Assembly (NCBI GenBank): GCA_035546295.1
Contig: DATKBT010000071.1
Span: 1 to 18,652 of the forward strand
Direction of reading: 5' to 3'
From: DATKBT01 sp035546295
GTDB taxonomy: Bacteria; Acidobacteriota; Thermoanaerobaculia; Multivoradales; Multivoraceae
Length of the DNA: 18,652 nucleotides
Shown: positions 10,101 through 15,395 of the stretch, piece after piece
Position numbering within the stretch: the stretch's first letter is position 1
Layout of the letters: the number at the start of each line of letters is the position of its first letter
The notes under the pieces: generated by a model
Seen by the model: the letters and a program-made list of their open reading frames with translations, nothing else
The model's database searches: none
What the model was told of the DNA's origin: nothing
Made by a program: the position numbers and the translations under genes

Positions 10101-10142
10101 CCGAGGATCTATCGCCTCGGAGTCCGCCTCGGCTGGAAGTAG
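7134..10142 (+). CDS. Oar-like TonB-dependent outer-membrane receptor 1 with carboxypeptidase-regulatory-like N-terminal domain
   Basis: Outer-membrane 22-strand-type receptor of 1002 residues that takes up or binds a large substrate using TonB/ExbBD energy; the substrate is unknown. The signal peptide ends at about A39 (ALPAMA, then QAPTG). A carboxypeptidase-regulatory-like Ig fold covers about 43-123 (GAPLPGVSVTIGG, GQVRFLGLDPGRYDV). A TonB-box-like segment EETITVTSES at about 128-137 leads into the plug domain (to about 258), with NQTPGVLVDR, DQNDFLVDGVSITD and GVGVNLVTKRGSNEFRGSAR. The rest is the beta-barrel, ending in YRLGVRLGWK. Two cysteines, C298 and C307, bracket a short acidic loop and probably form a disulfide. 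The start has the Shine-Dalgarno GGGAGGA at 7124-7130. It is a close paralogue of the receptor at 15396-18407. Oar-type proteins typically lack haem or siderophore signatures, and none is seen here. Confidence 0.95.
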   Translation: MRSIKTRNRDPRFQRELAAMLAGTLAIAAALGFALPAMAQAPTGNLFVTVADTNGAPLPGVSVTIGGIGADKLQITNSQGQVRFLGLDPGRYDVRAELEGFGSVEYPQVDVRVGRNTEIGVSLTPAVEETITVTSESPLLDERKLQQGTTVSQVELEKIPTARDPWAILNQTPGVLVDRVNVGGNESGQQSAFRAQGVSDDQNDFLVDGVSITDMRALGASSTYYDFDQFAEMQFSTGGTDVTKTTAGVGVNLVTKRGSNEFRGSARFFGTKADGYFGGGLKQSQPNVEQADLAPDQCLPNADDGDCSVYVGAQIREIEDLGFEAGGAVIRDKLWLWGSWGQNDIQQNAASGTADDTILENQSLKLNAQFTQSNSAVGSWNNGDKQKFGRGASTTRPDITTWNQRGPSAIMRFEDTHVFSSNLFLTGTYSLGDFGFQLAAKGGVGPDAPESWRRSDGVWQDNFQSGSATGPNDELKADAAYFFNTGATSHELKLGGRFRTYETSSTFDWPGRKIFTFNTRTLHRVVAQRGFAPPVTQEYISFWAQDTVTFGRFTINLGLRYDDQSGVNEPARIEANPMVPNVLPAIDFPGIDKEFSWKSVTPRIGLTYALGANRDTLLRASLAQFADQIGTGTINRTNPAGFSYAYFTLPYEDTKYTGDGSELNDPTLPNLNPVGFDPANPTSLVSPNVTDPGLDAPITTEAVFSIEHALLPEFVVGLTLTARKVEDILETRTILRDAVTGETRTITANDYVADGSLTGTLPGGISGGGTSSYSVPVFSLRESFDFTGGSYLLNGARERDYFGTAVTFTKRLANRWMLRGYVNYGDAEWDVPAEFTANNNPNRTTGGGDRDGDLYLTRSTGSGKGERFLQSTWSANLNGIYQVAPDRPWGFNLSASLQAREGYPIPYFDNIQTSDGSSRNIGVLTDFDDYRLDDLTTIDLRLEKEFALTSAVNFTFGLDVFNVTNEGTELSRNRDLSASNVFFLNDNVSPRIYRLGVRLGWK

Positions 10143-10150
10143 CCTAGGGA

Positions 10151-10181
10151 AAGTGGTGCCGGCCAACAGCCAGCACCACTT
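10151..10181 (+). terminator. Hairpin 1 after receptor 1
   Basis: AAGTGGTGC (10151-10159) and GCACCACTT (10173-10181) form a perfect 9-bp stem. A further GGC/GCC stem sits inside the loop. It starts 9 bp after the stop codon. No T-tract follows, so it may work as a 3'-end stabiliser or as half of a double terminator. Confidence 0.5.
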
Positions 10182-10211
10182 CATCGGGCGATCCTCAGCG
10201 CCCCCCGAGCC
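10170..10211 (+). repeat. 42-bp receptor-associated repeat, copy A
   Basis: Starts CCAGCACCACTTCAT and ends in CCGAGCC. Copies B (10294-10335) and C (18435-18477) share most positions, with a common core close to GCGATCCTCGGCGCACCC. The repeat follows both TonB-dependent receptors and was not seen elsewhere in the window. Confidence 0.8.
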
Positions 10212-10231
10212 TGCTCGGGGGCGCGAGGATC
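10190..10231 (+). terminator. Long GC hairpin 2 after receptor 1
   Basis: GATCCTC (10190-10196) pairs with GAGGATC (10225-10231), and GCGCCCCCCGAG (10198-10209) pairs with CTCGGGGGCGC (10214-10224). Only a single unpaired A and one bulged C interrupt the stem, and the loop is CCTG. About 18 base pairs form one of the strongest structures in the window. Only two Ts follow, so it is a non-canonical terminator or a 3' protective structure. Confidence 0.55.
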
Positions 10232-10293
10232 TTCGCCTCACAGACACCGCCACCTTGCAGCGCCGGCGGGTCCGGTCACCCAACGGCCAAAGG

Positions 10294-10335
10294 CCGGCAC
10301 CACTTCATGGTGCGATCCTCGGCGCACCCGAAGCC
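10294..10335 (+). repeat. 42-bp receptor-associated repeat, copy B
   Basis: Starts CCGGCACCACTTCAT and ends GAAGCC. It lies 124 bp after copy A. It contains its own short hairpin, GCACCA/TGGTGC (10297-10313). Two copies in a row downstream of one gene suggest a local duplication. Confidence 0.8.
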
Positions 10336-10438
10336 CAACCCTCTCCCCTGACACCGGGCGCACCGCCCAGAAGCGGCCCGCGAGCCGTTCGACCGCCGCC
10401 GCGGCCGGCTTCCGGCCCGAGCGCGATAGCCTCCGCTC

Positions 10439-11791
10439 ATGGAGCCCGCCTGGCGAATCGGCCGCTTCACGTTCGAGCCGCGGCGACACGTGCTGCGCCG
10501 CGACGAGACCGAGCGGCGCATCGAGCCCAAGGCCGCCGCGGTCTTGACGCGCCTGGTCGAGGGCGCGGGAGGGGTGGTCACCAAGCAGGAGCTCTTCGAC
10601 GCGGCCTGGCCTGGCCTCATCGTCACCGACGAGGTGCTGCCCAACGCCATCTACCACATCCGCCGCGCCCTCGAGGACGACGCGCGGTCGCCGCGCTACC
10701 TCGAGACGATCCCCAAGGTGGGATATCGGCTGATCGCGCCGGTCGAGGAGCTCGCGGAAGCCGCGCCGCTCGAAGCTCGCCCGGAGGCGCCGGAGAGCCG
10801 TGGCTCCACTTCGGCCCCTGCTCGCCACCGTGGTGGAGCGAAGATCGCCGCCTGGGCGGCGCTGAGCGCTGCGGCGCTGGTCCTGCTCAGCCTCGGACCC
10901 TCGGCGTGGCGCTCCGACGCGAGCCGGAGCGAGACCGCGGCGCGGGTCGATCCCTCGGAGCTGGTGGCGCGCGGCTGGGCCGCGCTGGACGCCTCGCTTC
11001 CGGGCGCCGGCGAAGAGGCAGCCGCCCTCGCCACCGTCGCGCTGGAGGCGAGGCCGTCCGATGCCGACGCCTGGAGCCTGCTGGCGGCCTCGTGGAGCGC
11101 GCGGGCCTCGGCCGGCGACGTCGCCGCCGACGCCGGCTTCGATCAGGCCCGTCGTGCTGCCGCACGGGCGCTCGCCCTCGAGCGCGATCACGTCCCGGCG
11201 CTGCGCGTGCGAGCCGGCGCGCGGTGGCTGGGGGACTGGGACTGGCGCGGCGCCGAGACCGACCTGCTCGCCGCGCTCGAGGTCGCTCCCGACGACGCCC
11301 GGACGCGCGCGAGCCATGCCGAGCTGCTGCTGATGTTGGGCCGCCTCGACGAGGCTCGCGACTCGGCCGAGCTCGCCGTCGACGGCGATCCGGATTCGAT
11401 CGCCATCCGGCTCACCGCCGCTCTCGTCGCCTGGATGGGCGACGACCTCGAGCTCGCGGCCGAGCACTACCGCTCGATCCTCGACGAGCGGCCGGGACAC
11501 CCGGTCGCGCGCGTCAACCTGGCGAAGCTCGCGGGCGGCCCGATGCACCGTTCGGAGACGGAGCGCCTGGCCGCCCTCACCGAGAAAGAACGCGTTCGCC
11601 CCGGCCACCTCGCGCTCTGGTTCGTCGAGGCGGACCAGCCCGAGCAGGCCTTCGCCTGGCTCGACCGGGCGGTCGCCGAGCGCGACCCGACGATCCTGTT
11701 CTTCCGATTCGATCCGCGCTGGGACCGCTGGCGCAGCGACACCCGTTATCGAAACGCGATGGCGGCGGCCGGCCTCCCACCCGCATCCTGA
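10439..11791 (+). CDS. Membrane-anchored ToxR/CadC-like winged-helix regulator with TPR-like C-terminal region
   Basis: One-component regulator of 450 residues. The cytoplasmic winged helix covers about 5-101 (WRIGRFTFEPRRHVLRRDE, IEPKAAAVLTRLVEGAGGVV, VLPNAIYHIRRALEDDARSP, YLETIPKVGYRLIAPV). A polar linker leads to one predicted membrane helix at about 136-157 (IAAWAALSAAALVLLSLG). The rest (about 170-415) is alanine-rich helical sequence with TPR-like units, for example DADAWSLLAASWS, HAELLLMLGRLDEARDSAEL and LTAALVAWMGDDLELAAEHY, and should lie in the periplasm. This is the ToxR/CadC plan of a DNA-binding head inside and a sensor outside. No Shine-Dalgarno is visible before the ATG, which may mean a leaderless or weakly translated mRNA. 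It lies between the two receptors and the secreted hydrolase, which makes it the obvious candidate regulator of the locus; that is inference. Confidence 0.87.
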   Translation: MEPAWRIGRFTFEPRRHVLRRDETERRIEPKAAAVLTRLVEGAGGVVTKQELFDAAWPGLIVTDEVLPNAIYHIRRALEDDARSPRYLETIPKVGYRLIAPVEELAEAAPLEARPEAPESRGSTSAPARHRGGAKIAAWAALSAAALVLLSLGPSAWRSDASRSETAARVDPSELVARGWAALDASLPGAGEEAAALATVALEARPSDADAWSLLAASWSARASAGDVAADAGFDQARRAAARALALERDHVPALRVRAGARWLGDWDWRGAETDLLAALEVAPDDARTRASHAELLLMLGRLDEARDSAELAVDGDPDSIAIRLTAALVAWMGDDLELAAEHYRSILDERPGHPVARVNLAKLAGGPMHRSETERLAALTEKERVRPGHLALWFVEADQPEQAFAWLDRAVAERDPTILFFRFDPRWDRWRSDTRYRNAMAAAGLPPAS

Positions 11792-11828
11792 TCTTTCCCT
11801 GAGGACGGCGAGGCGGGCTCGCTGAGAG

Positions 11829-11905
11829 GCTAGCGGGCTCGTGGTGATCACCACCCCCCAACGAGCGGCGGGGGCGAGGCGTGGTCATACCACGAGCCCG
11901 CTAGC
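11829..11905. terminator. 77-bp region with 17-bp perfect inverted repeat and nested dyads
   Basis: GCTAGCGGGCTCGTGGT (11829-11845) and ACCACGAGCCCGCTAGC (11889-11905) are perfect inverted copies. Inside, ACCAC/GTGGT and CCCCC/GGGGG can extend the stem with an internal loop. It begins 37 bp after the regulator stop, so it can act as a factor-independent or Rho-assisted terminator. A following TCATGTTT is only weakly T-rich. As DNA it could also be a binding site or cruciform. Confidence 0.55.
11841..11854. promoter_or_regulatory. 14-bp perfect palindrome (possible operator)
   Basis: GTGGTGATCACCAC equals its own reverse complement. A related dyad, GTGGTCATACCAC, lies at 11881-11893 with the same GTGGT/ACCAC half-sites, 40 bp away (about four helical turns). 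Both lie between the ToxR-like regulator and the secreted hydrolase gene. Confidence 0.4.
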
Positions 11906-11922
11906 TCATGTTTCCCGCCCAA

Positions 11923-11938
11923 GCGCCGCAAGCGGCGC
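11923..11938. repeat. Short GC hairpin
   Basis: GCGCCGC (11923-11929), loop AA, GCGGCGC (11932-11938). It sits just after the 77-bp inverted repeat, in the leader region of the hydrolase gene. With only two loop bases it would open by at least one pair in RNA. Confidence 0.6.
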
Positions 11939-12062
11939 GGGCTCTGGCCGACTAGGCCGAAACCGCGGAATCCTGGCGACCAACCCGGCTTGATCAAACT
12001 TTGACCGCTTTTGCGAACTTCCCGCGGGCCTAGTCGACCTAGAGAGCTCCGAGGAGCCCAGC

Positions 12063-14564
12063 ATGAACCGTCGCACCCGGACCTTCGCCGCCGCCCTCAC
12101 CCTCTCCGTCGCTCCGCTCACCGTCCTCGACGATCCGGCGCGGGCCGAGGCCTGCGCCGATCTCGACTTCCGCAGCGGGTCGGTCGAGACCGAGGCCGGC
12201 ATCGAGCTCTTCGTCCGGCAGGGTGGCGGCGGCGAAGCGACCGTCGTGGTGCCGGCCGACTTCCTGCTCTTCGACGAGCTGTGCCCGCTCGCCGCCGACT
12301 TCCGCGTCGTCTTCTACGACATGCGAAACCGCGGCCGTTCCAGCCGCGTCACCGAAGGCGAGCACCTCACGCTCGAAGCCGACGTCGCCGACCTGGAGGC
12401 TGTGCGGCGACACCTCGGGATCGAGGAGATCGCGCTCGTCGGCTACTCCTACCTCGGCAAGATGGTCGTCGAGTACGCGATCGAGCACCCGGGGCGGGTG
12501 AGCCGGATCGTCCAGCTCGGGCCGGTGCCGATGGATCCCGACCGCACGCTGCCGCCGAACCTGGTCGAGCCGTCGATCTTCGATGCGCCGGAGGCGCAGG
12601 CGACGATCTCGGAGCTGCGCGCGCTCCGCGCCGAGGGACTGCACGAGAGCGATCCCCAGCGCTACTGCGAGCTCGAGTGGGGGCTGTCGCGGCGAGGCCT
12701 GGTCGGCGACCCGGCCGCCGCCGACGAGATCCCGAGCCGATGCGACCTGCCCAACGAGTGGCCGAGCCGTCTCGCCTTCCACATGCAGCACCATTTCGTC
12801 GGCTCCATGCTCTCGTCGGTGACGACCGCCACCGAGGCAGCGAGCCTCGACGTCCCGGTGCTGGTGATCCACGGCACTCGGGATCGCAACGCACCCTACG
12901 GCGGCGGCCGCGAGTGGGCCGCTTCGCTGCGGGATGCGCGGCTCCTCTCGCTCCCCGGGCTCGCGCACGCAGCGTTCGTCGAGACCGACCTGCTCTCCGA
13001 CCTGCGCACCTTCCTCGCCGGTGATTGGCCGGCCGCCGCCGCCCTGCTGTCGCCGTCGGCCGATCCGCAGCTCTCGCAGCTGCGGGCGTGGGATCTCGTG
13101 CGCTCGGCGTTCAGGGCGCACGCTCCGCAAGGGCTTTCCGAGACCGGGGAGCTGCTCGGCCGGTGGCGCGGCGTCCTCCACCCGCGATCCCAGAGCAGGA
13201 CCTCCGAGCCGCCCTTCGAGCCCGCGTTCGACGTCGTCTCGGAGGTGCTCGTCGACCCCGACGGCCGGCGGCTGGAGCGGATCGAGGAGCTCCGGTGGCC
13301 GGAGTTCACCAGCCGCTACCGTACCGTGGTCACCGATGGCGACTCCTTCGAGGTCGATCTCGTGACCGGCGCCGTCCAGCCGACCTACCGCCAGCCCCGA
13401 GAGGAGATCGCCTCGGCGGTGCGCTCGATCCCTCCGCTGCTCCTGCGCGCGCTGCTGGCATCGAGCGCCGGCTCGCTGCGCTTCGAAGGGGTGGGCGACC
13501 TCGACGGCGAGACGGTGACGATGGTCTCCGCCCACCATCTCGGCGAGCGCATCGATCTCTACTTCGCCGCCGACGGCACGCTCTTCGCGCTCGGACGGCT
13601 GACCGACGAGCCGATGCTGAGTGATGTCTACGAGCTCACCCGCTACCGGGGTCGGCAGGAGCTCGCCGGGCTGGTGGTGCCGGAATCCGTGGAGAAGAGG
13701 CTCGAGGGACTCTCACAGTCGCACGTCGCGGTCGCACTCGAGGAACTCTCCTGGGTGTCTCACGACCCGGAGAGCTACGCGAGGCCCGAGTCGCAGACGC
13801 GGGCGGAGACGGAGCCGGAGACCGGCGAGGGCGGGACGCCCTCGAGCTCGTCGGCGACCGGGTCGTCCGGCGCGGCCGGAGCACCCGGCTCGGGCGAGCG
13901 GGCAGACGGCTCGATGCGCGAGCTCGCGCCGCGCGTTTACCTGGCAACGCTGGCGGGCGCGGCCGACTACTACTCGCTCGTCGTCGAGCGCGACGATCAC
14001 CTGGTCGTCGTGGAGGCGCCGGTCGGCCGCGAGGCGATGACCGAGCTGATGGGCGAGCTCGCGACGCGGTTCCCGGGCAAGCCAGTGCGCTATGTGGTGG
14101 CCACCCACCATCATTTCGATCACTCGAGCGGCGTCCCGGCGGTCGCGGAGACCGGAGCGACCCTGATCACCACTCCCGGAAACGTCCGGTTCTTCCGCCG
14201 CGCCGTCACCGGACCCCGCACGCTCTCCGGGCTCGGCGAGAGCCCAGCGACGACGGTGGAGATCGTCGAGGTCTCCGACGTGAGGGAGGTCCCGGGGGGC
14301 GAGCCGGCGATCCGGGTGGTGCGCGCGGAGCCCAGCCCGCACGTCGAGGAGATCCTGTTCGTGCACCTGCCGGCGGAGCGGCTGCTCTTCCAAGGGGATC
14401 TGGTGCGGTTTCCGATCGAGAGCGGGCGCTCCGCCGCGGCCGGGGCGCTGGCGCGGAAGATCGATTCGCTCGGGCTGGAGGTCGAGAGGATCGCCGGCGT
14501 TCACGGTGACATCGGCACGATGTCCGAGCTGCGAGAGGCCCGGAACAACACCCCTGAGCCCTGA
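12063..14564 (+). CDS. Secreted fusion protein: alpha/beta hydrolase + metallo-beta-lactamase-fold hydrolase
   Basis: An 833-residue exported enzyme with two unrelated hydrolase folds. A signal peptide ends at about A28 (PARA, then EACAD). The alpha/beta-hydrolase part (about 45-325) resembles prolyl-aminopeptidase-like enzymes. It has FYDMRNRGRSS, the nucleophile elbow VGYSYLGKMVVEYA with S129, and probable D274 (IHGTRD) and H302 (LPGLAHAAF). A middle beta-rich region (about 330-590) is of a type often found before metallo-hydrolase domains in soil bacteria. A Ser/Gly/Glu-rich linker covers about 595-640. The metallo-beta-lactamase fold (about 645-833) has the metal motif THHHFDH (H682, H684, D686, H687), plus H760, D779 (FQGD) and H814 (GVHGD), so all usual ligands are present. 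The start has a GGAG Shine-Dalgarno at 12053-12056. The reading frame is continuous, with no sign of a sequencing join. Substrates could be esters, lactones, amides or peptides. Confidence 0.87.
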   Translation: MNRRTRTFAAALTLSVAPLTVLDDPARAEACADLDFRSGSVETEAGIELFVRQGGGGEATVVVPADFLLFDELCPLAADFRVVFYDMRNRGRSSRVTEGEHLTLEADVADLEAVRRHLGIEEIALVGYSYLGKMVVEYAIEHPGRVSRIVQLGPVPMDPDRTLPPNLVEPSIFDAPEAQATISELRALRAEGLHESDPQRYCELEWGLSRRGLVGDPAAADEIPSRCDLPNEWPSRLAFHMQHHFVGSMLSSVTTATEAASLDVPVLVIHGTRDRNAPYGGGREWAASLRDARLLSLPGLAHAAFVETDLLSDLRTFLAGDWPAAAALLSPSADPQLSQLRAWDLVRSAFRAHAPQGLSETGELLGRWRGVLHPRSQSRTSEPPFEPAFDVVSEVLVDPDGRRLERIEELRWPEFTSRYRTVVTDGDSFEVDLVTGAVQPTYRQPREEIASAVRSIPPLLLRALLASSAGSLRFEGVGDLDGETVTMVSAHHLGERIDLYFAADGTLFALGRLTDEPMLSDVYELTRYRGRQELAGLVVPESVEKRLEGLSQSHVAVALEELSWVSHDPESYARPESQTRAETEPETGEGGTPSSSSATGSSGAAGAPGSGERADGSMRELAPRVYLATLAGAADYYSLVVERDDHLVVVEAPVGREAMTELMGELATRFPGKPVRYVVATHHHFDHSSGVPAVAETGATLITTPGNVRFFRRAVTGPRTLSGLGESPATTVEIVEVSDVREVPGGEPAIRVVRAEPSPHVEEILFVHLPAERLLFQGDLVRFPIESGRSAAAGALARKIDSLGLEVERIAGVHGDIGTMSELREARNNTPEP

Positions 14565-14880
14565 CGGGCGCTCGCGGAAGCCCGCGATCTCCCTGGATCG
14601 GGCGGCGATCCCGTGCGCTGGTCCCGACACGCCGGCTGGCCGAACGGCTCGTCGCCACCAGCGCTGCTCGCCGCCGGGGCGCCAGTCCGGTCGTCGACGC
14701 CACGGGCGCACTTCGGGCGCCAGGAGGTGGGTCGAGAGCCATCGAAGAAGCCGCGCCGGAAGAAAAGGGCCTCGCGGGCTCGGCCGTCTTTCACCGAATG
14801 CTCATCTCTTCCTCCTGAACCTCGGACGAGCGCTCCCGTAAGTCATTGATGTCGGAGGTCTTTCCTCCGATGGTCTCCAA

Positions 14881-14918
14881 GGGAGGGGGTTTTGCCGAAC
14901 CCCCTCCCGTTTTCTTTT
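14881..14918 (+). terminator. Strong intrinsic terminator
   Basis: GGGAGGGGGTT (14881-14891), loop TTGCCG, AACCCCCTCCC (14898-14908), then GTTTTCTTTT. This is a perfect 11-bp stem followed by a T-tract, a textbook factor-independent terminator. It is 317 bp past the hydrolase stop, so it either ends a long 3' untranslated region or a separate short RNA. Confidence 0.9.
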
Positions 14919-14997
14919 CGGGGAATGCGCTGGCGGGCGGGATCCGAGTCGCCGAGGTCCAATCCCCTGGACGTGTCGACCGCTCCCCACGGGCGTC

Positions 14998-15040
14998 CCA
15001 GGATCCCCCGAACCTGCTAAGGGGTCTCCAGGATCTTCCT
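14998..15040 (+). repeat. Degenerate copy of the receptor-associated hairpin
   Basis: The segment around CCCCCGAACCTGCTAAGGGG resembles CCCCCGAGCCTGCTCGGGGG of the hairpin at 10190-10231, and both continue into GGATCTTC. Changes in the stem leave mainly CCCC/GGGG paired. CCAGGATC is directly repeated at 14998-15005 and 15028-15035. It lies upstream of receptor 2, whereas the intact form lies downstream of receptor 1. Confidence 0.5.
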
Positions 15041-15184
15041 CAGGCCGAATTCACGTTCTCCTCGGCGCTGGCTCAGAGCTGGACTCGTAGGGGGAGCGAT
15101 CCGCCCTCCGCACCCCTCGTCCGACCTCTTCCGTGGACACCACCGATCGTCCCGGACGCTCGGGGACGCTCGGGCCGGTGTCCG

Positions 15185-15202
15185 CGTCCAGCGAATTGGA
15201 CG
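15185..15202. promoter_or_regulatory. 6-bp dyad upstream of receptor 2 (possible operator)
   Basis: CGTCCA, 6-nt spacer GCGAAT, TGGACG. The outer half-sites match the 9-bp dyad before receptor 1 (6692-6716). It lies about 140 bp before the predicted transcription start of receptor 2, a usual distance for an activator site. Confidence 0.3.
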
Positions 15203-15309
15203 TGCGGAATGCACTTCTCAGGCTCCGTCACGGTCGAGGCGCGCAACCGAGAGCTCCGAATCCTCGCCGCAGAATCACTTGCCGGCGCCAGACGGAGCAG
15301 TCTGAGCCC

Positions 15310-15325
15310 TGGCACAACCCTTGAT
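15310..15325 (+). promoter_or_regulatory. Candidate sigma-54-like -24/-12 element of receptor 2
   Basis: TGGCACAACCCTTGAT matches the -24 box TGGCAC fully and the -12 box TTGC at three of four positions, with correct spacing. It aligns with the element before receptor 1. The predicted start of transcription is near 15336, giving a leader of about 60 nt. Confidence 0.3.
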
Positions 15326-15351
15326 GTAGCCGTTCTCCGCAACTCGTCTGT

Positions 15352-15374
15352 GCGCGCGTCGCATCGGCGCGCGC
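15352..15374 (+). promoter_or_regulatory. Leader hairpin upstream of the receptor 2 ribosome site
   Basis: GCGCGCG (15352-15358), 9-nt loop, CGCGCGC (15368-15374). It ends 10 nt before the Shine-Dalgarno AAGGAGGA (15385-15392). It is the structural counterpart of the hairpin at 7094-7109, with a different stem sequence. Confidence 0.45.
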
Positions 15375-15395
15375 CACAACTTCGAAGGAGGACTC

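Larger units (their letters stand above)
10143..10438. other. Structured intergenic region after receptor 1
   Basis: This 296-bp spacer is filled with hairpins and two copies of a 42-bp repeat, listed separately. The next gene on the same strand starts at 10439 without a visible Shine-Dalgarno. No promoter with recognisable boxes was found. Confidence 0.7.
14565..15395. other. Gene-free region between the hydrolase fusion and receptor 2
   Basis: This 831-bp region has no convincing gene. It contains a small hairpin CGGAGG/CCTCCG (14853-14869), a strong intrinsic terminator (14881-14918), a degenerate receptor-associated hairpin motif (about 14998-15040), a CGTCCA/TGGACG dyad (15185-15202) and the conserved receptor leader (about 15310-15395). 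The open frame from 14846 that enters receptor 2 out of frame has no protein features. Confidence 0.65.

Noticed and set aside
6774..10283. Very long minus-strand open frame (1169 residues) opposite receptor 1
   Set aside because: The product is Val/Gly/Arg/Asp/Glu-rich with no domain, and it mirrors the GC-rich third positions of the receptor gene. The plus strand has a signal peptide, plug and barrel.
10151..10335. Repeat cluster after receptor 1 as a possible CRISPR array
   Set aside because: Only two imperfect copies, with no regular spacers, no third unit nearby and no cas genes; hairpin-type 3' repeats explain it better.
11949..12036. 10-bp inverted repeat CGACTAGGCC / GGCCTAGTCG around the hydrolase promoter area
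   Set aside because: The arms are perfect but 68 bp apart, and such a match is easily found by chance in GC-rich DNA, so it was not listed as a feature.
12001..12045. TTGACC at 12001 as a -35 box for the hydrolase gene
   Set aside because: No acceptable -10 box at 16-18 bp spacing, so I do not call a sigma-70-type promoter.
12039..13538. 499-residue minus-strand frame opposite the hydrolase fusion
   Set aside because: Low-complexity Arg/Glu/Gly composition without domains. The plus strand has signal peptide and catalytic motifs.
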